The position numbers were made by a program, and so were the translations under genes. A DNA stretch of 60,780 bases, from positions 403,772-464,551 of the forward strand of contig NZ_BMFC01000003.1 in the NCBI RefSeq assembly GCF_014637725.1. The letters run 5' to 3'. The DNA comes from Marivita lacus. Lineage in GTDB: Bacteria; Pseudomonadota; Alphaproteobacteria; Rhodobacterales; Rhodobacteraceae. Below are positions 17,718 through 27,580 of this stretch, piece after piece (the stretch's first letter is position 1; each line of letters opens with the position of its first letter). The notes below the pieces were generated by a model. The model made no database searches. It was not told the origin of the DNA and worked only from the letters and a program-made list of their open reading frames with translations.

Positions 17718-18614
17718 TTAAAGTGTCCTTGCGTCAATGGAGTGCCAGTCGCGCATCCGGGCCCGAAACCATGTGCGCTGCCGTTTTGCGAATTGCCGTG
17801 TCAGGATGGTGGACCGCTCCCGCGCGTCGGCCAATGTCATGGTGCCGTCGATCACCGCCATCAGCTCGGTAGCCCCGATGGCCTTGGAAGAGGGCAGGAC
17901 GGGGGACCATGTCGCGCGGTTGGCCCGTGCCTCGTCCAGCGCGCCAGTCTCAAGCATGTGGTCGAACCGCGCTTCGATCCTCGGGGTCAGCCAGTCCTTG
18001 TGGGCATTCACGACCAGCGGCGTGACATCTCCCAGCGGCAGGCGCGGCGGATCGGTGGCATCCTGCCAGTCGGCAAGCCCGGTGCCGGTGCTGGTCAGAA
18101 CCTCCCATGCCCGCTGAACCCGCATCGGATTGGCGGTATCGATCCGGCTGCGGGTCTTCGGGTCAAGCTCCTGAACCAGTGCGTCATGCCCCTCGGTGTC
18201 GATCCGTGCCATCGCGGTCTGACGGATGCTGTCAGGTGTTGCGGGGATCTGCGCCAACCCTTCGGTCAGCGCGGTAAAGTAAAGCCCCGTGCCTCCAACG
18301 ATGATCGGGCGCTGGCCTGCGTGCAGGAAAGGCTCGAGGTCGCGCAGCCAGTCACCTACGGAATAGGGGACATCCCCGGCGACATGGCCATAAAGCGCAT
18401 GTGGCGCGCGGGCCTCATCCGCAACCGACGGGCGCGCGGTCAGCACTCGCCAATCGGCATAGACCTGGATCGCATCGGCATTGATCACGACACCGCCCCG
18501 CGTTTCGGCAATGCGCAGCGCCAGTTCGGATTTGCCGCTGGCGGTGGGGCCGGCGATCAGCACCGGTTTGACCGGATCAATCTCGCCAATCCGGTCTGAA
18601 ACGCTCTGCGTCAC
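17718..18614 (-). CDS. miaA: tRNA dimethylallyltransferase
   Basis: A 298-residue enzyme that transfers dimethylallyl from DMAPP to N6 of A37 in tRNAs reading UNN codons. The P-loop GPTASGKS is near residue 21, followed by the [12 protein letters not shown] segment and the [17 protein letters not shown] motif. I choose the GTG at 18614 because GAGG lies 8 nt upstream; no suitable ATG exists, and a TTG at 18662 would add 16 atypical residues. It is divergent from pyrH. Confidence 0.9.
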   Translation of the reverse strand: MTQSVSDRIGEIDPVKPVLIAGPTASGKSELALRIAETRGGVVINADAIQVYADWRVLTARPSVADEARAPHALYGHVAGDVPYSVGDWLRDLEPFLHAGQRPIIVGGTGLYFTALTEGLAQIPATPDSIRQTAMARIDTEGHDALVQELDPKTRSRIDTANPMRVQRAWEVLTSTGTGLADWQDATDPPRLPLGDVTPLVVNAHKDWLTPRIEARFDHMLETGALDEARANRATWSPVLPSSKAIGATELMAVIDGTMTLADARERSTILTRQFAKRQRTWFRARMRDWHSIDARTL

Positions 18615-18733
18615 GCGGGATGCCTCATTTATGTACAGTATCGCCGTCTTGCAGACCGACAACGCCTTGCCCCTAGGCCGGTTTTCCGACAGGTTGCGGG
18701 CGACTTTAGACTCTCGGTCGAACGGAGCGCAAC

Positions 18734-19501
18734 ATGGCTGACACCCACACCCCTCATCCGAAATATAAACGCGTGATGCTCAAGATCTCGGGCGAGGCGC
18801 TGATGGGGGATCAGGGCTACGGTTTGCACCCGCCCACCGTGCAGCGCATCGCCCAGGAGGTCAAATCCGTGCACGATCTGGGGGTCGAGATCTGCATGGT
18901 GATCGGTGGCGGCAACGTGTTTCGCGGCCTGCAGGGCAGCGCGCAGGGGATGGAGCGGACAACGGCGGATTACATGGGCATGCTCGCCACGGTGATGAAC
19001 GCGCTTGCCATGCAATCGGCGCTTGAGGAGTTGAACGTCTTCACCCGCGTTATTTCCGCCATCCGCATGGACGAGGTGGCCGAGCCCTATATCCGCCGCC
19101 GCGCCGTGCGCCATCTCGAGAAAAAGCGCGTCTGCGTCTTTGCGGGCGGCACCGGCAATCCCTATTTCACCACCGACACCGCCGCCGCCCTGCGCGCCAA
19201 CGAAATGAACTGCGAGGCGATCTTCATGGGCAAGAACGGCGTCGACGGGATTTACGACAAGGACCCAAAAGCCCATGCCGATGCCAAGCGCTATGACAGC
19301 GTCACCTATGACGAGGTGTTGCAGAAAAACCTCAGGGTGATGGATGCCTCGGCCATCGCGCTTGCCCGCGACAACAGTCTGCCGATCATCGTCTTCCCGC
19401 TGGATGAACCGGGCGGCTTTCGCGGCATTCTTGCAGGCGAAGGCACCTATACCAAGGTGCATGGCGGCAACGGAAAATCCGGTGCGGGCGAGGCGGCCTG
19501 A
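18734..19501 (+). CDS. pyrH: UMP kinase
   Basis: A 255-residue hexameric kinase that phosphorylates UMP to UDP, of the amino-acid kinase fold. Signatures include the [16 protein letters not shown] opening, the IGGGNVFRG segment near 56-64, and [17 protein letters not shown] for the UMP/ATP site. Bacterial PyrH is typically about 240 residues. It begins a long rightward cluster and precedes frr by 115 nt, the near-universal bacterial order. Confidence 0.95.
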   Translation: MADTHTPHPKYKRVMLKISGEALMGDQGYGLHPPTVQRIAQEVKSVHDLGVEICMVIGGGNVFRGLQGSAQGMERTTADYMGMLATVMNALAMQSALEELNVFTRVISAIRMDEVAEPYIRRRAVRHLEKKRVCVFAGGTGNPYFTTDTAAALRANEMNCEAIFMGKNGVDGIYDKDPKAHADAKRYDSVTYDEVLQKNLRVMDASAIALARDNSLPIIVFPLDEPGGFRGILAGEGTYTKVHGGNGKSGAGEAA

Positions 19502-19616
19502 CCAATCCGTCACAGGGTGACACGCGAAGTAACCAGAGTGTTGCAAGGCGCTATACTTTTGGGCACGTGTCCCTTAGAACCTGAAACAAAGCACAAAAAC
19601 CGTTCTTGAGGGCCAT

Positions 19617-20180
19617 ATGGCAGATGACTTCATTCTCGACACCGACGCTTTGACGCGCCGCATGGACGGCGCAATTGCAAGCCTGCGCACGGAATTCGCA
19701 TCGCTTCGCACCGGCCGCGCCAGTGCCTCCATGCTGGAGCCGGTCATGGTGGACGCCTATGGCAGCATGACCCCCATCAATCAGGTCGGCACCGTCAACG
19801 TCCCCGAACCGCGCATGGTCACCATCAACGTCTGGGACAAGGGTCTGGTCGGCAAGGTCGAAAAGGCGATCCGCGAAAGCGGTCTGGGCATCAACCCGCA
19901 GCTCAATGGCACGATCATCATGCTGCCGATTCCCGAACTCAACGAGGAACGTCGCCGCGATCTGACCAAGGTCGCTGGCAACTACGCCGAACATGCCCGT
20001 GTGTCGATCCGCAACATCCGCCGTGACGGCATGGACCAGATCAAGAAGGCCAAGGCCGATGGTCTGTCCGAGGATGACCAGAAGTTCTGGGAAGCCGAAG
20101 TGCAAGAACTCACAGACGCCTACATCAAGAAGGTCGACGCTGCTTTGGAGACAAAGCAGGAAGAGATCATGCAGGTCTGA
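19617..20180 (+). CDS. frr: Ribosome recycling factor
   Basis: A 187-residue RRF that, with EF-G, splits post-termination ribosomes. It shows the conserved [21 protein letters not shown] region near residues 27-50, the [22 protein letters not shown] segment, and the helical [18 protein letters not shown] part. Length is the family's standard 185. It lies between pyrH and uppS. Confidence 0.96.
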   Translation: MADDFILDTDALTRRMDGAIASLRTEFASLRTGRASASMLEPVMVDAYGSMTPINQVGTVNVPEPRMVTINVWDKGLVGKVEKAIRESGLGINPQLNGTIIMLPIPELNEERRRDLTKVAGNYAEHARVSIRNIRRDGMDQIKKAKADGLSEDDQKFWEAEVQELTDAYIKKVDAALETKQEEIMQV

Positions 20181-20206
20181 GGACCGCAACAAAAGGACTG
20201 TGTCAT

Positions 20207-20938
20207 ATGGCACTGCGCTCGACCGACGGCAAGGATGACGGACCACGTCATGTGGCGATCATCATGGACGGCAATGGTCGCTGGGCCACCCAGCGCGGCC
20301 GCCCGCGCCTTTTCGGCCACCAGGCGGGCGCCCGCCGGGTGCGCGAGATCGTCGAGGCCTGCCCGGACCTCGGGGTCGATTACCTCACGGTCTTTGCCTT
20401 CTCGACCGAGAACTGGAAGCGCACCCAGTCCGAAGTGGCTGGTCTGATGAGCCTGTTCCGCCGCTACATCACCCGCGAGGGCAAGTCGCTCAAGGCCAAT
20501 GATGTCTGCGTGCGCTTCATCGGTGACCGCGTCCGGCTGGACAAGAAGCTGGTCTCGATGATGGACGAGCTCGAGGCGCTGACCGCCAATTGCCAGACCG
20601 TCAACCTGACCATCGCCATCAACTACGGCGGTCGCGACGAAGTGGCCCGCGCCACCAAGCGGCTGGCTCGGGATGTCGCTGACGGCAAGCTTGATCCTGA
20701 TGCAGTGGATGAAGAAACGCTGCCAAAGTACCTTGATACCTGCGTTTTGCCCGATCCGGACCTTGTGATCCGCACCAGTGGCGAAGCCCGGATTTCCAAC
20801 TTCCTGCTCTGGCAATCGGCTTATTCGGAATATGAATTCATCGACACGCTCTGGCCGGATTTCACGGCCGAAGAGTTCCGGTCGGTGGTTGGTGGCTTCG
20901 GAACCCGCGAGCGCAGGTTCGGAGCCGTCGTGGCATGA
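20207..20938 (+). CDS. uppS: Undecaprenyl diphosphate synthase (cis-prenyltransferase)
   Basis: A 243-residue enzyme that elongates farnesyl diphosphate with IPP to make the C55 carrier lipid for peptidoglycan and O-antigen. The catalytic HVAIIMDGNGRWA motif (Asp in MDGNGRW) is near residues 15-27, and the C-terminal RTSGEARISNFLLWQ and ELYF-like YSEYEF segments complete the site. The stop overlaps the cdsA start by 4 nt. Confidence 0.96.
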   Translation: MALRSTDGKDDGPRHVAIIMDGNGRWATQRGRPRLFGHQAGARRVREIVEACPDLGVDYLTVFAFSTENWKRTQSEVAGLMSLFRRYITREGKSLKANDVCVRFIGDRVRLDKKLVSMMDELEALTANCQTVNLTIAINYGGRDEVARATKRLARDVADGKLDPDAVDEETLPKYLDTCVLPDPDLVIRTSGEARISNFLLWQSAYSEYEFIDTLWPDFTAEEFRSVVGGFGTRERRFGAVVA

Positions 20939-21723
20939 CTGCAGGCAAGTGGGACGACCTTGCCCCGCGGCTGTTCTCGGCCGTGGCGATGGTGGGCATC
21001 GGTGCGCTGGGTGTCTGGCTGGGTGGCCTCTGGTTCCATGGTCTGATCGCGATCGTTGTCGGGCTGATGGTCTGGGAACTGGTGACCATGCTCGACAGCG
21101 CGCGCAGCAAGTCGCCCTTGATCCTCGCTGGCGTGGCGGCCCTTGTCTCTCTGGTGGCGGTCGAAATTCCTCCCGCCTTTGCGCTGCCGCTCTTGCTCAT
21201 GCCGTCGATGCTGGGCCTTGGCCGGATGGAGAAGGGCGGTGTGACCTACGCGGTGTTCACGGCGTTCATCCTGCTGGCGGGCTACGGCCTGATGACCCTG
21301 CGCGACGATTTCGGACTGACCTGGATGGTGTGGCTCTTGCTGGTGGTCGTTGTCACCGACATCGCCGGGTATTTTGCGGGGCGCCTGATCGGCGGACCCA
21401 AGCTCTGGCCGCGCGTCAGCCCCAAGAAAACATGGTCCGGCACCGTGGCCGGTTGGGCCGGATCGGCGCTGGTGGCAGCGTTCTTCATCAGCGCGACCCG
21501 CGCCGGGGTCGGCCTCATCGGGATCAGCATCGCGGTCAGCATGGCCAGCCAGATCGGTGACATTGCCGAAAGCGCGATCAAGCGCCGGGCAGGGGTCAAG
21601 GACAGCTCGCGGCTCATCCCCGGCCATGGCGGGCTGCTGGACCGGTTCGACGGAATGCTGGGCGCGGCGCTTTTCATCGTCATCGCCGGGCAGCTTGTCG
21701 GTTTCCCTCCGGGGGCCCAATGA
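20935..21723 (+). CDS. cdsA: Phosphatidate cytidylyltransferase
   Basis: A 262-residue multi-pass membrane enzyme making CDP-diacylglycerol from phosphatidate and CTP, the branch point for membrane phospholipids. About seven hydrophobic segments are visible. The family signature near the C-terminus reads SxxKRxxGxKDSSxxxPGHGGxxDRxD, here from AIKRRAGVKDSSRLIPGHGG onward. Overlaps of 4 nt with uppS and dxr indicate tight coupling. Confidence 0.93.
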   Translation: MTAGKWDDLAPRLFSAVAMVGIGALGVWLGGLWFHGLIAIVVGLMVWELVTMLDSARSKSPLILAGVAALVSLVAVEIPPAFALPLLLMPSMLGLGRMEKGGVTYAVFTAFILLAGYGLMTLRDDFGLTWMVWLLLVVVVTDIAGYFAGRLIGGPKLWPRVSPKKTWSGTVAGWAGSALVAAFFISATRAGVGLIGISIAVSMASQIGDIAESAIKRRAGVKDSSRLIPGHGGLLDRFDGMLGAALFIVIAGQLVGFPPGAQ

Positions 21724-22892
21724 GGCGGATCACGATTTTCGGGGCCACCGGCTCCATCGGACAAAACACGCTGGACCTGATCGGACGGGACCGCGACGCC
21801 TACAAGGTGGTCGCGTTGACCGGCGACAGGAACATCGCGCAACTGGCCGGTGACGCGATTGCCTTCGACGCCGAAATCGCCGTCACCGCAGATCCGTCGC
21901 GTCTGGACGATCTGCGCGCCGCATTGGAAGGCACCGGGATCGAAGCCGCCGCTGGACCTGGCGCCTTGGTCGAGGCGGCCAGCCGTCCGGCGGATTGGGT
22001 CATGTCGGCCATTGTCGGCTCTGCCGGTCTGGCACCGGGGCTGCGTGCTTTGGAACAGGGGGCGAGCCTTGCGCTGGCCAACAAGGAAAGCATGGTCTGT
22101 GCCGGGCCCTTGATGCTGTCGACGGCCAAGGCGCATGGCGCCACGATCCTGCCGGTGGACAGCGAACATTCTGCGGTGTTCCAGGCGTTGATCGGTGAAG
22201 ACCTGAGCGCGGTGGAACGGGTGATCATCACCGCGTCGGGCGGCGCGTTCCGCGACTGGCCGCTGGAGGCGCTGGCCAATGCGACGCCGGAACAAGCCGC
22301 CACGCATCCCAATTGGGACATGGGGCAGCGCATCACGATCGACAGCGCGTCCATGTTCAACAAGGCGCTGGAGCTGATTGAAACAAAAGAGTTTTTCCAG
22401 ATTGATCCGTCCCGGATCGAGGCGGTGGTGCATCCCGAATCCATGATCCATGCGCTGGTGGGGTTCAATGACGGTGCACTGATGGCCCATGTCGGCCCGC
22501 CGGACATGCGGCACGCCATCGGCTTCGCGCTGCACTATCCTGAACGCAAACCGCTGCCGGTGGAACGGCTCGATCTGGTCAAGCTGGGCCAGCTGACCTT
22601 TCGGCCCGCCGACGAGACCCGCTGGCCCGCGCTGCGCCTCGCCCGAGAGGTCATGGCGGCGGGTGGATTGGCGGGGGCCGTGTTCAACGCGGCCAAGGAA
22701 CGCGCACTGGACGGGTTCATCGCGAAACGCATTGGATTTCAACAGATTGCCGTGGTCGTCGAAGAGGTTCTGTCCCGAGTTTCGGCCCATCCGGGTCATA
22801 TTGATGCCGCCATCACCCTTGATAACGTCATCAATCTAGACCATCTCGCTCGGCAACGGGCAGATGAAATCATGAATGAATTAGAGGGTTGA
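21720..22892 (+). CDS. dxr: 1-deoxy-D-xylulose-5-phosphate reductoisomerase
   Basis: A 390-residue NADPH-dependent enzyme catalysing the committed step of the MEP isoprenoid pathway. The N-terminal ITIFGATGSIGQNTLDLI binds NADPH; LALANKESMVCAG and PVDSEHSAVFQ (metal and substrate residues) follow, and TASGGAFRDW forms the flexible loop. Length is typical (about 390-400). It sits after cdsA here, whereas in E. coli it precedes uppS. It supplies the precursors used by UppS and MiaA. Confidence 0.96.
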   Translation: MRRITIFGATGSIGQNTLDLIGRDRDAYKVVALTGDRNIAQLAGDAIAFDAEIAVTADPSRLDDLRAALEGTGIEAAAGPGALVEAASRPADWVMSAIVGSAGLAPGLRALEQGASLALANKESMVCAGPLMLSTAKAHGATILPVDSEHSAVFQALIGEDLSAVERVIITASGGAFRDWPLEALANATPEQAATHPNWDMGQRITIDSASMFNKALELIETKEFFQIDPSRIEAVVHPESMIHALVGFNDGALMAHVGPPDMRHAIGFALHYPERKPLPVERLDLVKLGQLTFRPADETRWPALRLAREVMAAGGLAGAVFNAAKERALDGFIAKRIGFQQIAVVVEEVLSRVSAHPGHIDAAITLDNVINLDHLARQRADEIMNELEG

Positions 22893-22895
22893 GCC

Positions 22896-24239
22896 TTGGA
22901 TATTGCAGCGTTGCTGCCGCAGTTTGGTAGTTTGATTTGGACCCTCCTGGCCTTTGTGATCGCGCTTTCGATCATCGTGGCGATTCATGAATACGGGCAT
23001 TACATCGTGGGCCGCTGGTCGGGGATCGATGCCGATGTGTTCTCGCTCGGGTTCGGCCCGGTGCTGTTCTCGCGCGTCGACAAGCGCGGTACGAAATGGC
23101 AATTCGCGCTTCTGCCGCTTGGCGGATACGTCAAATTCAAGGGCGACAGCAACGCCTCCGGCGGCAAGGACGACGAGGCGATGGCCGTCCTGACCCAGGC
23201 CGAACGACGACGTACGATGAATGGCGCACCGCTTTGGGCCCGCGCGGCCACGGTCGCGGCAGGTCCGGCGTTCAACTTTGCGCTGTCGATCCTGATCTTC
23301 ACCGGTGTGCTGATGCTGCGCGGCGATGTCACCGATCCTGTCAAGGTCGGCGAACTCCGTGCAGTTCCGGCCCAGAACGAACTGCAGGTCGGCGATGTGC
23401 TGCTGCAAATCGAAGGTGTCGATCTGCCGTCCTTCAGCGAATCCTCGAGCTTCCAGTCCTTCCTCGAGGATCTGCCGCAGCAGGAACATCTGGACTACAC
23501 CGTGCAGCGTGGCGATGACACGCTCGAAGTGCAGGGACCGTACGTCTATCCGCCGGTGGCGACACAGATCATTCCGCGCTCTGCGGCGGATGATGCGGGC
23601 TTCCGCGCTGGTGACATCATCACGTCGATTGGTGGCGCGCCGATCTACGCCTTCGATCAGCTGCGCGACGCGGTCGAAGGGTCGGAAGGCGAGACATTGA
23701 CGCTGGAAGTCTGGCGCGATGGCGAAACCCGTGTGCTGGAAATGACACCGCGCCGCACCGACGAGCCGCAAGACGACGGTTCGTTCAAGACCGCGTATCG
23801 GATCGGCATCGTGGGTGGAATGTTCTTTGAACCCGCCACCGAAATGAGCGGCCTGGGCAGCGCCTTCATGTCGGGCGTGCAGCAAACCGGTCGCATCATC
23901 GAAGGCTCGCTTTCGGGACTGTGGTACATGATCACCGGCGCGATCAGCACCTGCAACCTGTCCGGACCGATTGGAATCGCAGAAACTTCGGGGTCCATGG
24001 CGTCGCAGGGCACCGCCAGCTTCATCTGGTTCATCGCGGTCCTGAGCACGGCAGTCGGTCTGTTGAACCTGTTCCCGATTCCCGTGCTCGACGGGGGGCA
24101 TCTGGTCTTCCACGCCTACGAGGCCGTGACCGGTCGCCCACCCAGCGACAAGGCACTGCGTGTCCTCATGGGCATTGGTCTGACCATGCTTTTGACGCTG
24201 ATGGTGTTCGCGCTGTCGAACGACCTGTTCTGCCCGTAA
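22896..24239 (+). CDS. rseP: Site-2 membrane protease RseP
   Basis: A 447-residue intramembrane zinc metalloprotease. The HEYGH zinc motif at residues 31-35 lies in the first TM helix, two PDZ-like regions follow in the periplasmic part (about residues 130-300), and the NLFPIPVLDGGH motif near residue 390 carries the third ligand. In E. coli the enzyme cleaves RseA to release sigma-E and removes signal-peptide remnants. The start is a TTG at 22896, three bases after the dxr stop; no ATG fits the N-terminal hydrophobic segment. Confidence 0.93.
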   Translation: MDIAALLPQFGSLIWTLLAFVIALSIIVAIHEYGHYIVGRWSGIDADVFSLGFGPVLFSRVDKRGTKWQFALLPLGGYVKFKGDSNASGGKDDEAMAVLTQAERRRTMNGAPLWARAATVAAGPAFNFALSILIFTGVLMLRGDVTDPVKVGELRAVPAQNELQVGDVLLQIEGVDLPSFSESSSFQSFLEDLPQQEHLDYTVQRGDDTLEVQGPYVYPPVATQIIPRSAADDAGFRAGDIITSIGGAPIYAFDQLRDAVEGSEGETLTLEVWRDGETRVLEMTPRRTDEPQDDGSFKTAYRIGIVGGMFFEPATEMSGLGSAFMSGVQQTGRIIEGSLSGLWYMITGAISTCNLSGPIGIAETSGSMASQGTASFIWFIAVLSTAVGLLNLFPIPVLDGGHLVFHAYEAVTGRPPSDKALRVLMGIGLTMLLTLMVFALSNDLFCP

Positions 24240-24254
24240 CCCAGCCTCAGGACG

Positions 24255-24276
24255 GGACGATTTCACGGAATCGTCC
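24255..24276 (+). terminator. Hairpin after rseP, possible weak terminator
   Basis: GGACGATT-TCACGG-AATCGTCC is a perfect 8-bp stem 16 nt after the rseP stop. It is followed by TGTTTCG, not a real T-run, so it may attenuate or process the mRNA rather than end it. Confidence 0.4.
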
Positions 24277-24347
24277 TGTTTCGCGCCAGATTGCTGACAC
24301 ATTTCACCGGCATTCACCTTTCTGGAACCAACCATCCGAGGTGCGCC

Positions 24348-24506
24348 ATGCAAACGATTCAAGACGGCTACCGGTCGTTCAGCCTTCTGATCTCGATAAA
24401 CTGGGATCGGTTGCTCTACGTGTTCGCGATCGCGGCATCGCTGTTCCTCGGCGCCTATCTTGGCACGCTGATGATCGAAGCGATGACACACCCCGTCGCC
24501 TATTGA
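24348..24506 (+). CDS. Small membrane protein between rseP and bamA
   Basis: A 52-residue protein starting MQTIQDGYRSFSLLISINWD, with one strong hydrophobic helix (LLYVFAIAASLFLGAYLGTLMI) and a short tail ending HPVAY. The ATG at 24348 has GAGG 6 nt upstream. It lies alone in the 350-nt gap between rseP and bamA on the same strand. I recognise no family. A good ribosome site, a defined membrane helix and location among envelope-biogenesis genes support a real gene; a role in outer-membrane assembly or proteolysis is only suggested by context. Confidence 0.6.
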   Translation: MQTIQDGYRSFSLLISINWDRLLYVFAIAASLFLGAYLGTLMIEAMTHPVAY

Positions 24507-24590
24507 CGAAAGCGGCCTCTGCGCTTTTGACAAGCCCAGGCAATCTCGGTACTCACGTCCGAAAAGGGATGTCGGAGTAGGTTGCCAACA

Positions 24591-26933
24591 ATGACACATA
24601 AAACAGGCGAGCGGGTCGCGCGGCAGTCAGCGCGCAAAACAACGGTCCGTCCATTTCTGCTTGCGGCATCGGTTGCCTTGGGCATTGGCGTTCTGGCCAC
24701 GCCGGACATGGCTCTCGCGCAGGATTTCCGCTTCAACGCGATTTCCGTCGAGGGAAACCAGCGCATCGAAGCGGGCACCATCGCCAGCTTTCTGGGCGTC
24801 GCACGCGGTGAGGCTATCTCGGCGGCCGAGTTGAACGACGGCTATCAGCGGGTTCTCGCCTCTGGTCTTTTCGAAAGCGTCGAGATCGAACCGCGCGGCA
24901 ACACACTGGTTGTCCGGGTTGTCGAATTCCCGACCGTGAACCGCATCACCTTTGAGGGCAACCAACGCATCGACGACGAAGCGCTGGCCGCGATTGTCCA
25001 GACGCAGTCGCGACGCGTCTTCAACCCCTCTGCGGCCGAGGCCGACGCCGCCCGCATCACCGAAGCCTATTCGCAGCAGGGCCGGATCGCCGCCCGCGTC
25101 CAGCCCAAGGTCATCCGCCGGTCCGACAACCGGATCGACCTCGTGTTCGAGGTGTTCGAAGGCGGCGTGTCCGAGATCGAGCGCATCGGCTTTTCGGGCA
25201 ACCAGGTGTTCAGCGACAGCCGCCTGCGCCGGGTTCTGGAAACCAAACAGGCAGGGATTTTCCGCGCGCTCATCCGGTCCGACACCTTCATCGAAGACCG
25301 GATCGAATTCGACCGTCAGGTCCTGAGCGATTTCTACCAGTCGCGCGGCTATGTCGATTTCCGCACCACCAGCGTGAATGCCGAACTGAGCGACGAGCGC
25401 GACGCGTTTTTCGTTACCTTCAACGTGGAGGAAGGCCAGCAGTTCAATTTCGGCGAGGTCACCGCCTCATCGGATTTGGCCGAGGTCGATCCTGACGTGT
25501 TTCAGCAGGCCATTCGCCTGCGCTCCGGAAGCACCTATTCGCCGACTGCGGTGGAAACCGAAATCGCACGGCTGGAACGTCTGGCGATCCGCGAGGGTCT
25601 GAACTTTGTCCGAGTGGAACCGCGCGTCACGCGCAATGACCGTGATCTGACACTGGACGTGGAATTCCTTCTCACACGCGGCGAACGCGTCTTTGTCGAG
25701 CGCATCGACATCGAAGGCAACACCACCACGCTCGACCGGGTCGTGCGGCGTCAGTTCCGCATCGTCGAGGGCGATCCGTTCAACCCGCGCGAAATCCGCG
25801 AAAGCGCCGAACGCGTCCGTGCGCTTGGCTTCTTCGGCGATGCGCAGGTCGAGGCGCGCGAAGGATCCACCCCGCAGCAGGTCGTGATCGACGTCGATGT
25901 CGAGGAACGTCCCACAGGCTCGCTGAGCTTTGGGGGCTCCTATTCGACCGATGGCGGCTTCGGCGCTGCAATCACCTTCAGCGAACGCAACTTCCTGGGT
26001 CGGGGCCAACAACTGTCGCTGGGCGTAACCACCGGTCTGGATTCGTCCAACTACAGCTTCAGCTTCACCGAACCGGCGTTCCTGGGTCGCGATGTCGCCT
26101 ACAACTTCAGCGCCAATTACCTCGAGACCGACAACCTGGCGGCTGAGTTCGACACGGCGATCGGTAACTTCTCGACCGGCTTCTCGTTCCCGGTGTCCGA
26201 GAATGGCCGTCTGAACCTGCGCTATGGTGCGCGGTATTCCGAGATCACCAACCTGAACGACTCGGTCGGCTCGATCATTCGTGCCGAAGCTGCGCAGGGT
26301 CAGGTCTGGGACAGCTTTGTGGGCTACCGCTACAGCTTTGACACACGCCGCACGGGGCTCAACCCGAACGCGGGTGTGTTGCTGGAATTCGGTCAGGATT
26401 TCGGCGGTCTGGGCGGCGACAGCACCTATATCGAATCCACGCTGCGGGCGGTTGCTCAGACGCGGGTGTTCAACGATGACATCACGCTGCGGGCAACGCT
26501 TCAGGCTGGCGCCCTCAGCTATTCCGAAGGCGCGTCGCGCGTCACCGACCGTTTCTCGCTGGGCTCCAGCCTGATGCGGGGCTTCGAAGGCGGCGGTATC
26601 GGCCCGCGCGAAGTGGGACCGGGCGATGTGAACGACCCGCTGGGCGGCAACTACTTTGCCGTTGCGCGGTTCGAGGCGGAATTCCCGCTGCCCTTGCCCG
26701 AGGAATACGGCATCTCCGCCGGGGTCTTCTACGATGTCGGCAGCCTTTGGGGTCTCGAGGAAACCAATTCCAACGTGTTCTACGACGATTTCACCGCGCG
26801 CCACGTGGTCGGCATATCGCTCTTCTGGACAACGCCGCTGGGTCCGCTGCGCTTCAACTTCTCCGAAGCCCTGAGCAAGGAAACGTTCGACGAGGAACAG
26901 ACCTTCGATCTGACGATCTCCACGCAGTTCTGA
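24591..26933 (+). CDS. bamA: Outer membrane protein assembly factor BamA
   Basis: A 780-residue Omp85 protein, the core of the BAM complex that inserts beta-barrels in the outer membrane. A signal peptide ends near ALAQ (about residue 44), five POTRA repeats cover about residues 47-440, and a 16-strand barrel follows, ending in aromatic FDLTISTQF. The lid-lock region VGPGDVNDPLGGNYF matches the family. The ATG at 24591 is used; a TTG at 24582 with GGAG five nt upstream is a credible alternative adding three residues. Its stop overlaps the next start by one base (TGATG). Confidence 0.95.
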   Translation: MTHKTGERVARQSARKTTVRPFLLAASVALGIGVLATPDMALAQDFRFNAISVEGNQRIEAGTIASFLGVARGEAISAAELNDGYQRVLASGLFESVEIEPRGNTLVVRVVEFPTVNRITFEGNQRIDDEALAAIVQTQSRRVFNPSAAEADAARITEAYSQQGRIAARVQPKVIRRSDNRIDLVFEVFEGGVSEIERIGFSGNQVFSDSRLRRVLETKQAGIFRALIRSDTFIEDRIEFDRQVLSDFYQSRGYVDFRTTSVNAELSDERDAFFVTFNVEEGQQFNFGEVTASSDLAEVDPDVFQQAIRLRSGSTYSPTAVETEIARLERLAIREGLNFVRVEPRVTRNDRDLTLDVEFLLTRGERVFVERIDIEGNTTTLDRVVRRQFRIVEGDPFNPREIRESAERVRALGFFGDAQVEAREGSTPQQVVIDVDVEERPTGSLSFGGSYSTDGGFGAAITFSERNFLGRGQQLSLGVTTGLDSSNYSFSFTEPAFLGRDVAYNFSANYLETDNLAAEFDTAIGNFSTGFSFPVSENGRLNLRYGARYSEITNLNDSVGSIIRAEAAQGQVWDSFVGYRYSFDTRRTGLNPNAGVLLEFGQDFGGLGGDSTYIESTLRAVAQTRVFNDDITLRATLQAGALSYSEGASRVTDRFSLGSSLMRGFEGGGIGPREVGPGDVNDPLGGNYFAVARFEAEFPLPLPEEYGISAGVFYDVGSLWGLEETNSNVFYDDFTARHVVGISLFWTTPLGPLRFNFSEALSKETFDEEQTFDLTISTQF

Positions 26934-27517
26934 TGGCACGTCAGGGACGAACAGGCTTGGGGGCGCTCTTCGGAGCGCTCCTTTGCGTCGCACCTCCGGT
27001 GCAGGCGCAACAGGATGGCGGGCTGTCGAATCTGGGGGTCGTGCAAAGCCTGATCCTGACCGTCGCGCCCGATGCGCTGTACGCGCAAAGCGATTTCGGG
27101 CAGCGGATCGTCCGCGAGATCGAGGCCGATAGCGTGGAGATTGCCGCCGAGAACCGGCGCATCGAGGCGGAACTGACCGCCGAGGAACGCGAACTCACCG
27201 AACTGCGCGACAGCCTGGCCCCGGCCGACTTTCGCGCCCGCGCCGAGGCCTTCGACGAAAAGGTGCAGCGCCTGCGCCGCGAACAGGACGAAAAGGCCCG
27301 CGCGGTCGGTCAGCGCAGCGACGATGCCCGCCGCGCGCTTCTGACCGCCGCCCAGCCGATCCTGCTGCAACTCATGATCGAAAGCGGCGCGGTTGCGGTG
27401 CTGGATCGGCGCAGTGTCCTGCTCAGCGTGGAGTCCGTCGACATCACCGATGAGGCCATTCAGCGGGTCAATGCCGAATTCGGCGCCGGGGCCGCGATCC
27501 TGCCACTGCGCCCCTGA
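26933..27517 (+). CDS. skp: Skp/OmpH-like periplasmic chaperone
   Basis: A 194-residue exported protein with a signal peptide ending near PVQAQ and an OmpH/Skp-type core. The central region from about residue 65 to 125 is strongly charged and predicted coiled-coil (long Glu/Arg-rich helices), as in the tentacles of Skp, which holds unfolded outer-membrane proteins. The start ATG overlaps the bamA stop. Sequence identity to E. coli Skp is low by eye, so the call rests on architecture and on the bamA-skp-fabZ context. Confidence 0.8.
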   Translation: MARQGRTGLGALFGALLCVAPPVQAQQDGGLSNLGVVQSLILTVAPDALYAQSDFGQRIVREIEADSVEIAAENRRIEAELTAEERELTELRDSLAPADFRARAEAFDEKVQRLRREQDEKARAVGQRSDDARRALLTAAQPILLQLMIESGAVAVLDRRSVLLSVESVDITDEAIQRVNAEFGAGAAILPLRP

Positions 27518-27580
27518 AACCTTGCCCCCCGGCATCTGGATTGCTACTCACAGGCCCACAGGACCACAAAAGGACGCCCC

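Noticed and set aside
22881-24599. Minus-strand open frame of about 570 codons
   Set aside because: Antisense to rseP and the small gene after it; His/Arg/Gln-rich shadow.
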